Source: Streptomyces sp. ALI-76-A (GTDB lineage: Bacteria; Actinomycetota; Actinomycetes; Streptomycetales; Streptomycetaceae). Taken from it: a stretch of 64,000 nucleotides of DNA. How positions within the stretch are numbered: position 1 is the stretch's first letter; every line of letters starts with the position of its first letter. The notes beneath the pieces are model-generated. The model saw only the letters and a list, made by a program, of their open reading frames with translations, was not told the origin of the DNA and did no database searches. Shown in pieces: positions 44,566-53,329 of this stretch. A program made the translations under genes and the position numbers. The stretch is from positions 7,502,001-7,566,000 of the forward strand of contig NZ_JASVWB010000002.1 of NCBI RefSeq assembly GCF_030287445.1, written 5' to 3'.

Positions 44566-45663
44566 TCAGTCGAGCCGGACGGAGGGAACCTCGTCCGGCT
44601 CGAACTGGGCGCCCCGCTGCTGCGGGATGACCACCGCGCCGTGCTGGAGCGCCACGGTCCGGGTGGGCGCCGGGATCCGGATGCCCTCCTCGCGGTAGCG
44701 CCGGTGCAGGCGCTTGATGAACTCGTGCTTGATCCGGTACTGGTCGCTGAACTCGCCGACGCCCAGGATGACCGTGAAGCCGATGCGGGAGTCGCCGAAG
44801 GTGTGGAAACGGACCAGCGGCTCGTGATCGGGCAGGGCCCCGGTGATCTCGGTCATCACCTCGGCGACGACCTCGATGGTCACCCGCTCGACGTGCTCCA
44901 GGTCGCTGTCGTAGGCCACCCCCGCCTGCACCAGGATCGTCAACTCCTGCTCAGGACGCATGTAGTTGGTCATGTTCGTCTTGGCGAGCTCCCCGTTGGG
45001 GATGACGACCAGGTTGTTGGAGAGCGAACGGATCGTCGTCTGGCGCCAGTTGATGTCCTCGACGTAGCCCTCCTCGCCGCTGCTCAGCCTGATGTAGTCG
45101 CCGCGCTGGACGGTCTTGGAGGCGAGGATGTGGATGCCCGCGAACAGGTTGGCCAGCGTGTCCTGGAGGGCGAGAGCGACGGCCAGGCCACCGACCCCGA
45201 GGGCGGTGAGCATGGGCGCTATGGAGATGCCCAGCGTCTGTAGCACCACCAGGAAACCGATCGCGAGGACCAGCACCCGGGTGATGTTGACGAAGATCGT
45301 GGCCGATCCGGCGACACCGGAACGGGACTGGGTGACCGTCTGCATCAGCCCGGCGACGATCCGGGCCACCGCCACCGTGACGACGAAGATCAGCAGCACG
45401 GTCAGGACCTGGTTGACGGTGTGCTGGACGCCGGCGACCAGCGGCAGCGCCGCCGCGGCGGACGCGGCACCGCCCGCCACCGCGGCCCACGGCAGCACCG
45501 TCCGCAGCGCGTCCACGATGACGTCGTCACCGCCCCAGTTGGTGCGGTCGGCGTGCTTGCGCAGCCAGCGCAGCAGCATGCGCAGCCCGAACGCCGCCAG
45601 CAGGCCCGCGGCCACCGCGATGCCGGCGATGACCAGGTCGTCCACGGTGAGGTCGCGCTTCAC
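44566..45663 (-). CDS. Small-conductance mechanosensitive channel (MscS) family protein
   Basis: This 365-residue protein has four to five N-terminal transmembrane segments. The MscS pore-lining helix pattern is ALGVGGLAVALALQDTLANL. The beta-domain follows (GDYIRLSSGEEGYVEDINWR; NNLVVIPNGELAKTNMTNY), then the C-terminal alpha/beta domain. It releases solutes on hypo-osmotic shock. It stands alone, convergent with the peptidase gene. Confidence 0.93.
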   Translation of the reverse strand: MKRDLTVDDLVIAGIAVAAGLLAAFGLRMLLRWLRKHADRTNWGGDDVIVDALRTVLPWAAVAGGAASAAAALPLVAGVQHTVNQVLTVLLIFVVTVAVARIVAGLMQTVTQSRSGVAGSATIFVNITRVLVLAIGFLVVLQTLGISIAPMLTALGVGGLAVALALQDTLANLFAGIHILASKTVQRGDYIRLSSGEEGYVEDINWRQTTIRSLSNNLVVIPNGELAKTNMTNYMRPEQELTILVQAGVAYDSDLEHVERVTIEVVAEVMTEITGALPDHEPLVRFHTFGDSRIGFTVILGVGEFSDQYRIKHEFIKRLHRRYREEGIRIPAPTRTVALQHGAVVIPQQRGAQFEPDEVPSVRLD

Positions 45664-45862
45664 CGGTCACCTCCGGGGAGAAGGACTGCGGCGACGGCCT
45701 GCGCCGACGGCCGGATGTGAAGTTGCGTCACGTTGCCACCTGCTCGATTCCGGGATGTGCGGTCGCGCCGGCCGGGAAGCCCCCCCGTGGCCGACGCGAC
45801 CGCTCATCCTGCCGTATCCGGTACGGAAGTTCGTAACGGAACCGACGCCGGATCGCGCGGTT

Positions 45863-47392
45863 TCAGACGATTCCCTCGGCCAGCTCGGCCTGTTCCCGGT
45901 CGGTGTAGGCGGCCGTGGTGGGTGTGCCGTACGAGCGGCGGGCGACGAACCACCACACCGTGGCCAGGATCAGGACGACGGCGAGGGCGACGGACGCGTA
46001 GTTCATGGTGTCCGCCGTCACCGGTGACGACTGCGGCAGGCAGAACAGCACCGTCACACAGGCCACCCACACCACCGCGATCCAGCCGACCGGCCTGCTC
46101 CACCGGCCCAGGTTCCACGGACCCGGCTGGAAACGGTCGCCCGCGCGCAGACGCAACAGCACGGGAATGGCGTACGCCGGTGTGATGCCGATGACGTTGA
46201 TGGCGGTCACCGCGCCGTACGCGGTCGTCGAGTACAGGGAGGGCAGGGCCAGCACGCAGGCGACCGCCACCGACAGCCACACGGCGGCGACCGGGGTCTG
46301 GGTGCGGGCGCTGACCGTGCGCCACAGCGCCGAGCCCGGCAGGGCCTTGTCCCGGCTGAACGCGAACACCATCCGGCTGGCCGCTGCCACCTCCGCGTTG
46401 CCGCAGAACAGCTGCGCCACGATCACCACGAGCAGCAGCGCGCTCGCGCCGTCCGTGCCCAGACCGTCGAGGAGGATCTGCGCGGGGGGCACCCCGGTCT
46501 CGCTGGCCCGCGTGGCGTCGTAGTCCTGGATGGCGAAGGTGAGACCGGCGAGCAGCACGAAACCCGCGATCCACGACACCCAGATGGAACGCACGATGCC
46601 CTTCGCGGCCGACACCGACGCGTTGGACGTCTCCTCCGACAGGTGCGCCGAGGCGTCGTAGCCGGAGAACGTGTACTGCGCGAGCAGCAGACCGATGGCG
46701 GCCACGTACACCGGGTTGGACCAGCCGGTCTCGTTGACGAACTCGGTGAACACGAAGGACGGCGACTGGTGGTGGTCGGGGACGATCGCGAGCGCGCCCA
46801 CGATGATCGCCACGCCCGCCAGGTGCCACCAGACGGATATCGAGTTGAGCACGCTGACCAGCCGCACGCCGAACAGGTTCAGCACGGCGTGCAGCAGCAG
46901 GATCACCATGAAGATCAGCATCGTCTTCTCAGGCGTCGGCTCGAAGCCCCACTGGAGGTTCATGAACGCCCCGGTGAACAGAGCGGCGCCGTAGTCGATG
47001 CCGGCGATGGCGCCGAGCAGGCCGAGCAGATTCAGCCAGCCCGTGTACCAGCCCCAGCGGCGCCCGCCGAGCCGGTCGGCCATGTAGTAGAGGGCACCGG
47101 ACGTCGGATACGCGCTGGTGACCTCCGCCAGCGCGAGTCCCACGCACAGCACGAACAGACCGACGCCCGCCCAGCCCCACAGCATCACGGCGGGACCGCC
47201 GGCGCCCATCCCGAAGCCGTACAGGGTCATGCAGCCGGACAGGATCGAGATCACCGAGAAGCTGATCGCGAAGTTGCCGAAGCCGCCCATGCGGCGGGCG
47301 AGGACCGGCCGGTAGCCGAGCTCGCGCAGGCGCCGCTCCTCGTCGTCCTGCGGCACGCCCGGGGACGTCGACGGCTCGGGGCTGGGAGACAT
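45863..47392 (-). CDS. APC-family amino-acid permease
   Basis: This 509-residue protein has about 12 hydrophobic segments. It carries the family substrate-binding region FAISFSVISILSG near the N-terminus and the ALAEVTSAYPTSGALYYMAD block. FSGYDASAHLSEET resembles GABA/polyamine permeases (UGA4-like). It probably imports an amino acid or polyamine. The next gene on the same strand (47435) starts 42 bases upstream and could share transcription. Confidence 0.9.
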   Translation of the reverse strand: MSPSPEPSTSPGVPQDDEERRLRELGYRPVLARRMGGFGNFAISFSVISILSGCMTLYGFGMGAGGPAVMLWGWAGVGLFVLCVGLALAEVTSAYPTSGALYYMADRLGGRRWGWYTGWLNLLGLLGAIAGIDYGAALFTGAFMNLQWGFEPTPEKTMLIFMVILLLHAVLNLFGVRLVSVLNSISVWWHLAGVAIIVGALAIVPDHHQSPSFVFTEFVNETGWSNPVYVAAIGLLLAQYTFSGYDASAHLSEETSNASVSAAKGIVRSIWVSWIAGFVLLAGLTFAIQDYDATRASETGVPPAQILLDGLGTDGASALLLVVIVAQLFCGNAEVAAASRMVFAFSRDKALPGSALWRTVSARTQTPVAAVWLSVAVACVLALPSLYSTTAYGAVTAINVIGITPAYAIPVLLRLRAGDRFQPGPWNLGRWSRPVGWIAVVWVACVTVLFCLPQSSPVTADTMNYASVALAVVLILATVWWFVARRSYGTPTTAAYTDREQAELAEGIV

Positions 47393-47434
47393 GGTGGGAC
47401 CTCCGGTGAGGGAACGGGGGAAACGGTTGGGGCG

Positions 47435-48430
47435 TCAGGCGCCGGGTCCGCGCGCCGCCGACCGGCTGCGCGCACGGGCCTGGAGGAAGAGCTGCACGGC
47501 CTCGGACTGGTCGCCCGGAGCCGCGGCCCGCTGGGTCCAGGGCAGGGGGGTGTAGTACGGCCCGATCGCCTCGAACACCCGGGCCGCGTCCTCGAACCGC
47601 AGCGCTCCCCACAGGGCGTGGGCCAGGTGGTTGAGGTCGAGCGGGGAGCGTTCGTCCGGCCGGGACCGCTCGAACCAGGACGTGTACGCCCGGCCCGCCT
47701 CACGGGTGGCGTCGTCGGCCACCCAGTACAGGTCCAGGGCGGCGGCCCGCCCGCTGCCGCGCCGGTAGCGCTCGACCCGGACGTACAGCGGCAGCAGGTG
47801 CAGCGCGGAGCCCGGCGGCGCGGATCCGGCCACCGAGTGGGCGTAGCCGGCCGCCTCCGCCAGCCGGTCCGACGCCGCCTGCGCGTACAGGAACTGGAGC
47901 ACGCGGTGGTGGGCCTCGCGGTTGTACGGGTCGCGCTTGTCGGCCTCGGCCAGCAGGCCCCACGGGCCGGGCGGCAGCATCGGTCCGGGCGGCGCCACCC
48001 GGTGTTCCGCCCACAGCTGCCGCCGGTCCAGCTGGGCGAGCGCCAGCAGGCACACCCACGGCACCGGGTCCCGGGGCGCGGCCCGGGTGGCGGCGTCGCT
48101 CACGTCCCAGGCCTCGATCCACAGTTCGTGCGTCCGGCGGTGCCCGTCGCGCCGGGCCCGCAGCGCGCGCTCCACCGCGACCCGGGCCTGCATCACCGCC
48201 GCCGGGACGCTGTGCGGCTCCTCGGCGAGCCAGGCGCGCACCACGTCGGTGCCGGCCGCCGCCGCGGCCAGGACCTGGGTGCGCTGCGTCCACTGCCACC
48301 AGACCGTGGTCCGCTCCAGCAGGGCGCGCATCGACATCCAGCGTCCGGCGCGCACCTCCTGGAGGGCGGCGCGGAGTTCGGCGTCGTGGCCCGCGGGGTC
48401 GTACACGGGGCGAGCTCCGTCTCTGGCCAT
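47435..48430 (-). CDS. Conserved Streptomyces protein, TPR-like
   Basis: The 331-residue soluble protein is helical and Trp/Arg-rich (RALLERTTVWWQWTQRTQVL; AWDVSDAATRAAPRDPVPWV; ALWGALRFEDAARVFEAIGP), with helix pairs resembling tetratricopeptide repeats. No catalytic motif. It precedes the permease gene on the same strand. Function unknown. Confidence 0.75.
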   Translation of the reverse strand: MARDGARPVYDPAGHDAELRAALQEVRAGRWMSMRALLERTTVWWQWTQRTQVLAAAAAGTDVVRAWLAEEPHSVPAAVMQARVAVERALRARRDGHRRTHELWIEAWDVSDAATRAAPRDPVPWVCLLALAQLDRRQLWAEHRVAPPGPMLPPGPWGLLAEADKRDPYNREAHHRVLQFLYAQAASDRLAEAAGYAHSVAGSAPPGSALHLLPLYVRVERYRRGSGRAAALDLYWVADDATREAGRAYTSWFERSRPDERSPLDLNHLAHALWGALRFEDAARVFEAIGPYYTPLPWTQRAAAPGDQSEAVQLFLQARARSRSAARGPGA

Positions 48431-48714
48431 CAGCCCGCCCCGGACGTCGGGCCGGGCAGGACGGCGGGGTGGAGTAACAACAGCCCTCCTCCGGGCGGCG
48501 GTTGAGGAGATCGCGGTGGTCGGCGGTCACTATAGGGCGGCCGGCCGCACGTCACGCCCGGTTCCCGGATCCTTTCGAACTTCTTTGCCCCTGCCCCCGG
48601 TTGACCGGCGGCCGGCCCGTGGCCGGGAGTGCGTCGTCGCTGGTGGGCGGTGCTTGACGCGGTGCGGGAGGCGGCGGCAGGCTGTCGGGCTGTGATCACC
48701 GAGAAAGGGGTGTG

Positions 48715-50154
48715 ATGACCGGTCCGGTACTCGCCGTCGACCAGGGCACGTCCGGCACCAAGGCGCTGGTGATCTGCCCCGAACGCGGCGTCATCGGCAC
48801 CGGGTTCGCCGCCGTACGGCCCCGCCATCTGCCCGGCGGGCTGGTGGAGGCCGACCCGGCCGAGCTGTACGGCTCGGTGGTCGAGGCGGGGACCCGCGCC
48901 CTGGCCGAGGCCGGGGAACCCGTCGTCGCGCTGGGCCTGGCCAACCAGGGCGAGACCGTGCTCGCCTGGGACCCGGCGACCGGCCGCCCGCTCACCGACG
49001 CCCTGGTCTGGCAGGACCGCCGGGCCGAGAGCGTGTGCGCCCGACTCTCCGACCACGCCGACGAGTTGCGTCAGCTGACCGGCCTGCCCCTCGACCCGTA
49101 CTTCGCCGCGCCCAAGATGGCCTGGATTCGACGGCACCTCACGGCGGAGGGAGTCGTCACCACCAGCGACGCCCATCTGGTCCACCGCCTCACCGGCGCC
49201 TACGTCACGGACGCCGCCACCGCGGGACGGACCCAGTTGCTGGACCTCGACCGGGTGGAGTGGTCGCCGCGGGCGCTGGACCTCTACGGCCTGTCCGGTG
49301 AGCGGCTGCCGGAGGTCGTCGACGCCGCCGTCCCCGTCGGCACCACCACGGCCTTCGGCCCCGAGATCCCGCTCACCGCTCTCGTCGTCGACCAGCAGGC
49401 CGCCCTGCTTGCCCAGCGGATCACCGCACCCGGCGGCGCCAAGTGCACCTACGGCACCGGGGCGTTCCTGCTCGCCCACACCGGCGACACCCCCACCCGG
49501 GGAACCTCCGGACTGGTCAGCTGTGTGGCCTGGCGGCTCGGCGGACGTACCAGCTACTGCCTCGACGGGCAGGTGTACACGGCCGCCTCCGCCGTCCGCT
49601 GGCTCACCGACCTCGGCGTGATCGGCGGCGCCGCCGACCTCGACTCCGTGGGGGGCGGGGTGCCCGACAGCGGGGGCGTCACCTTCGTCCCGGCCCTCGC
49701 CGGACTCGCCGCCCCCTGGTGGCGCGGCGACCTGCGCGGCTCGCTCACCGGCCTCGGCCTCGACACCGGCCCAGGGCACCTGGTGCGCGCGCTGTGCGAA
49801 GGCCTGGCGGCGCAGGTGGTCTCGCTCGCCGAGGCCGCCGCGGCCGACCTCGGCGACCCCCTCGACGTGCTGCGCGTCGACGGTGGCCTGACCCGCTCGG
49901 CCCTGCTCATGCAGACCCAGGCCGACCTCCTGCAACGCCCCGTCGAGGTGTCCGCCCTCCCCGATGCGACCGCGCTCGGCGTGGGCGCCCTGGCCCGGCT
50001 CGGCGCGGACCCGGACCTGACACTCGCCGAGGCCCTCCCGCACTGGAAGCCCGCCGCCGTCTACGAACCCCGCATCACCGCCGACGAGGCCGCCGCACGC
50101 CTCGCGGTGTTCACCGCCGCCGTGACCGCGCTGCTCGACAGGAGGCCCGGATGA
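48715..50154 (+). CDS. FGGY-family carbohydrate kinase (glycerol-kinase-like)
   Basis: This 479-residue kinase has the FGGY signatures: VLAVDQGTSGTKALV at the N-terminus (ATP phosphate binding), ALVWQDRRAE, KMAWIRRHL, then KCTYGTGAFLLAHTG and RVDGGLTRSALLMQTQADLL. The closest named members are glycerol kinases. It probably phosphorylates glycerol or a related polyol for the two flavoproteins that follow. AAAGGGG precedes ATG 48715. The 284-bp divergent gap upstream (48431-48714) holds no gene. Confidence 0.9.
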   Translation: MTGPVLAVDQGTSGTKALVICPERGVIGTGFAAVRPRHLPGGLVEADPAELYGSVVEAGTRALAEAGEPVVALGLANQGETVLAWDPATGRPLTDALVWQDRRAESVCARLSDHADELRQLTGLPLDPYFAAPKMAWIRRHLTAEGVVTTSDAHLVHRLTGAYVTDAATAGRTQLLDLDRVEWSPRALDLYGLSGERLPEVVDAAVPVGTTTAFGPEIPLTALVVDQQAALLAQRITAPGGAKCTYGTGAFLLAHTGDTPTRGTSGLVSCVAWRLGGRTSYCLDGQVYTAASAVRWLTDLGVIGGAADLDSVGGGVPDSGGVTFVPALAGLAAPWWRGDLRGSLTGLGLDTGPGHLVRALCEGLAAQVVSLAEAAAADLGDPLDVLRVDGGLTRSALLMQTQADLLQRPVEVSALPDATALGVGALARLGADPDLTLAEALPHWKPAAVYEPRITADEAAARLAVFTAAVTALLDRRPG

Positions 50155-50324
50155 GGGGCGTCCGGCGGGGGGTGGCTGTTCCGCGAACCCAGGCGCGGGC
50201 GCAGGCGCAGGCGCGGGTGCCGCCGGGGCGGGGCCGCGGGGCGCGTGTCACGGCCGGTGGAGGCCCGGGGCGGCCGGCGGGGTTCACCGCCGTGACCGAG
50301 TCGCCCGGCCGGAGGTCCGGATGA
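50151..50324 (+). other. Exactly coupled 57-codon frame in the kinase-GlpA spacer
   Basis: ATG 50151 overlaps the kinase stop (ATGA) and the frame ends at TGA 50322-50324, overlapping the next gene's ATG. GGAGG lies five bases before the ATG. The product (MRGVRRGVAVPRTQARAQAQ, then Gly/Arg/Pro-rich) has no known domain and may be only a high-GC open frame. Confidence 0.3.
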
Positions 50325-51724
50325 CGGTCACCCGGCGCGGGGCGCTGCCTTCGGTGACGTACGACGTGGTGGTGGTCGGGGCCGGGGTCGTCGGGTGTGC
50401 GATCGGCCGTGCCCTCGCCCGGCATCCGGGGCTGCGGGCCGCCCTCGTCGAGGCGGGGGACGACGTCGGTCAGGGCACCTCGAAGGCCAACACCGCGATC
50501 CTGCACACCGGTTTCGACGCGGTGCCCGGTTCCCTGGAAGCCCGTCTGGTCCGTGAGGGCGCGCGGCTGCTGGCCGGGTACGCCGCCGAGTGCGGCATCC
50601 CCGTCGAACCCGTCGGCGCGCTCCTCGTCGCCTGGGACGAGGAACAGCTCACCGCGCTGCCCCGCCTCGCCGCGAAGGCCGAACGCAACGAGTACCGGGA
50701 CACCCGCCTGATCGGCCCGGCCGAGCTGTACGCCCGCGAACCGCACCTCGGCCCCGGCGCGCTCGGTGCCCTGCACGTGCCCGGCGAGAGCGTCGTCTGC
50801 CCCTGGACGACGACCCTCGCGTACGCCACCCAGGCCGTCCGCCACGGCGTCGACCTGCACCTCGACTGCCGGGTGCGGAGGACGAGCCGGCGGGCGGGCA
50901 TCCACGTCCTCGACACCGACCGGGGCGCCCTGCGCGCCCGGTGGCTGGTCAACGCGGCCGGGCTGCACGCCGACACGCTCGACCGGCACCTCGGCCACGA
51001 CGACTTCACCGTCACCCCGCGCCGCGGTCAGCTCCTCGTCTTCGACAAGTTCGCCCGCGCCCTCGTCCGCCACATCCTGCTGCCCGTCCCCACGGCCCTC
51101 GGCAAGGGCGTCCTGGTCGCCCCCACGGTGTACGGCAACGTCCTGCTCGGTCCCACCGCCGAGGACCTCGACGACAGACGCGCCACCGGCACCACCGCCG
51201 ACGGTCTCGCCCTTCTCCGGGACCAGGGCCGGCGCATCCTGCCCGGCCTGCTCGACGAGGAGGTCACCGCCGTGTACGCGGGCCTGCGCGCCGCCACCGA
51301 GCACGACGACTACCGTGTCTCGGCGCACCCCGGGCAGGCGTACGTCACCGTCGGCGGCATCCGTTCCACCGGCCTGACGGCTTCCCTCGCCCTCGCCGGC
51401 CACGTGACGGGGCTGCTCGCCGAAGCGGGCCTGGACCTCGGCCCGGCCCGCGAGCTCGACCCGGTCCGCATGCCCAACCTCGGCGAGGCCTTCCCGCGCC
51501 CCTACCGGCGGCCCGACCTGATCGCGGCCGACCCGGAGTACGGCACCCTCGTCTGCCACTGCGAGCGCGTCTCCCGCGGTGAGATCCGTGACGCGCTCAC
51601 CGGCCCGGTCCCGCCCGCCGGCCTCGACGGCCTGCGCCGCCGCACCCGGGCCGGGGCGGGCCGCTGCCAGGGGTTCTACTGCGGTGCGGCGGTGCGCGAA
51701 CTGTTCGAGCGGGCGAGCCGATGA
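50321..51724 (+). CDS. GlpA-like FAD dehydrogenase with C-terminal BFD [2Fe-2S] domain
   Basis: This 467-residue flavoprotein has an N-terminal FAD motif (VVVVGAGVVGCAIGRALA), the DAO-fold body (GTSKANTAILHTGFDA; VTPRRGQLLVFDK; VGGIRSTGLTASLALAGHV) and a C-terminal BFD-like cluster with CHCERVSRGEI and CQGFYC. The layout is that of GlpA, the anaerobic glycerol-3-phosphate dehydrogenase subunit. It likely oxidises glycerol-3-phosphate or a 2-hydroxyacid. GGAGG precedes ATG 50321. Confidence 0.88.
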   Translation: MTVTRRGALPSVTYDVVVVGAGVVGCAIGRALARHPGLRAALVEAGDDVGQGTSKANTAILHTGFDAVPGSLEARLVREGARLLAGYAAECGIPVEPVGALLVAWDEEQLTALPRLAAKAERNEYRDTRLIGPAELYAREPHLGPGALGALHVPGESVVCPWTTTLAYATQAVRHGVDLHLDCRVRRTSRRAGIHVLDTDRGALRARWLVNAAGLHADTLDRHLGHDDFTVTPRRGQLLVFDKFARALVRHILLPVPTALGKGVLVAPTVYGNVLLGPTAEDLDDRRATGTTADGLALLRDQGRRILPGLLDEEVTAVYAGLRAATEHDDYRVSAHPGQAYVTVGGIRSTGLTASLALAGHVTGLLAEAGLDLGPARELDPVRMPNLGEAFPRPYRRPDLIAADPEYGTLVCHCERVSRGEIRDALTGPVPPAGLDGLRRRTRAGAGRCQGFYCGAAVRELFERASR

Positions 51725-51888
51725 GGGCCGTACGCGGGAGGGGCGGGGCCGGCCCGGGCGGCGCGCGAGGCGGGACGGCCGTACGGGACTCGGCCGGGCA
51801 GGAGGCCGGCGGTCTCCGCACGCCTCCCGGCCGCAGGACGCGCGGTGCCGCGGTGCCCGGCCGCCGGTCCGGGGAGGGCCGGGCGTGA
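51721..51888 (+). other. Exactly coupled 55-codon frame in the GlpA-GlpB spacer
   Basis: ATG 51721 overlaps the GlpA-like stop and the frame ends at TGA 51886-51888, overlapping GTG 51885 of the next gene. The product (MRAVRGRGGAGPGGARGGTA) is basic and low-complexity, like that of the first spacer. The coupling is exact, but no SD is obvious. Confidence 0.25.
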
Positions 51889-53126
51889 GCGCCGAGCGTG
51901 CCGTCGACGTGCTCGTCGTCGGCGCCGGCCCGGCCGGTCTCGCCGCCGCCGCCCGGCTGGCGGCCGCCGGTGCCGGCCGGGTCGAGGTCCTGGACCGGGA
52001 GCAGCAGCCGGGGGGAGTCCCCCGGCACTGCGCCCACGGCGGCTACGGCACCGCGCTGCGCCCGCTCACCGGCCCCGCGTACGCCCACGCGCTGGTCACC
52101 GCCGCCGAGCACGCCGGAGCCGTCGTACGCACCGGGGTGACGGCCCTCGACTGGGCCGGGCCCCTGGCGCTGGACACCGTCGGCCCGCACGGGCCGCGGA
52201 CCCTCCACGCGCGGGCGGTCGTCCTGGCCACCGGGGCCCGCGAACGGCCCCGCGCCGCCCGGCTCGTGCCCGGCACGCGCCCGGCCGGGGTGTACACCAC
52301 CGGGGAACTCCAGCAGGCCGTGCACCTGTACGGCCGGTCCGTCGGCAGCCGCGCGGTGGTGGTCGGCGCGGAGGACGTCTCCTACACCGCCGCCGACACG
52401 GTACGGGCCGCCGGGGCCCGGGTCGTGGCGATGGTCACCGACCTGCCCCGTCCGCAGACCGCGTCCGCCCGCGCCCTCGACGCCCGCCTGCGCCGCGGCG
52501 TCCCGCTGCTCACCGCCACCACGGTCACCGAACTCGTCGGCCACGGGCGGCTGTCGGGCGTGCGGGTACGCCACCACGACGGCCGGACGGCCCTGCTGCC
52601 CTGCGACACCGTCGTGTTCACCGGCGACTTCGTGCCGGAGCACGAACTGGCCCGGCGCGGCGGGCTCACCCTCGACAGCGGCACCCGCGGCCCGGCCGTC
52701 GACGGCTCGCTGCACACCTCGCGCCCCGGCGTGTTCGCCGCCGGCAGCGTCCTGCACGCCGTCGAGAGCGCGGCCACGGCGGCCCGCGAAGGCGTGCACG
52801 TGGCCGACGCCGTCCTGCGGACACTCGCCGGAGCCGAACCGTCCGACGGCGTCCCCCTGCTCGTCGCGCCACCGCTGCGCTGGATCGCCCCCAACCGCGT
52901 CACCCCGGCCGACCGGCTGCCGTACGTCCTGCGCACGTCGGTCCCGCTGTCCCGGCCGGTCCTGCGGGTCACCCAGGACGGCCGCGTCCTGCACCGGGCC
53001 CGCCTGTCACCGCGTACGGTCCTGCCGAACCGCACCCTGACCCTGACGGCCCGCTGGACCGGTCGCGTGGACCCGAAAGGCGGGCCCGTACGGGTCATGG
53101 TCCGACCCGGGGTGGTGGTCAGATGA
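51885..53126 (+). CDS. GlpB-like NAD(P)/FAD-dependent oxidoreductase
   Basis: This 413-residue flavoprotein has the FAD motif VLVVGAGPAGLAAAARLAAA, an ATG-type motif (VVLATGARERPRAAR), an NAD-binding half (RAVVVGAEDVSYTAADTVR) and a C-terminal FAD motif (GVFAAGSVLHAVESA). With the preceding gene it would form a GlpA/GlpB-like pair. No GlpC-type iron-sulfur anchor follows. GTG start with GGGGAGG upstream. Its last codons lie in a short sequence repeated at 53328. Confidence 0.85.
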   Translation: MSAERAVDVLVVGAGPAGLAAAARLAAAGAGRVEVLDREQQPGGVPRHCAHGGYGTALRPLTGPAYAHALVTAAEHAGAVVRTGVTALDWAGPLALDTVGPHGPRTLHARAVVLATGARERPRAARLVPGTRPAGVYTTGELQQAVHLYGRSVGSRAVVVGAEDVSYTAADTVRAAGARVVAMVTDLPRPQTASARALDARLRRGVPLLTATTVTELVGHGRLSGVRVRHHDGRTALLPCDTVVFTGDFVPEHELARRGGLTLDSGTRGPAVDGSLHTSRPGVFAAGSVLHAVESAATAAREGVHVADAVLRTLAGAEPSDGVPLLVAPPLRWIAPNRVTPADRLPYVLRTSVPLSRPVLRVTQDGRVLHRARLSPRTVLPNRTLTLTARWTGRVDPKGGPVRVMVRPGVVVR

Positions 53127-53156
53127 TCTTCCGCTGGACCAGGCGGTCGGCGTCAG
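53117..53156. repeat. Imperfect duplicate of the 3' end of the neighbouring YbhN-type gene
   Basis: GGTCAGATGATCTTC is identical at 53117-53131 and 53328-53342, and the following ~25 bases are similar in both (GGACCAGG, CGTCAG shared). The right copy is the 3' end of the YbhN-like gene. The left copy supplies the stop codon of the GlpB-like gene. Confidence 0.6.
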
Positions 53157-53329
53157 GGCTATCGGCGTCAGGGGACCGGACCAGCGCCGTCGGCTCCCAG
53201 GGCCAGGGGGCACGTGGTGAGGTTCCGGTGGGCGAGGAGCAGGGCCCCGGGGCCGGTGGTCGGGGCGTCTGCGGTTGCCGGGGCCTCGGAGGGCGGGTTG
53301 GCGGGAGGGCGTCCGGCCGGCCGTGGCGG

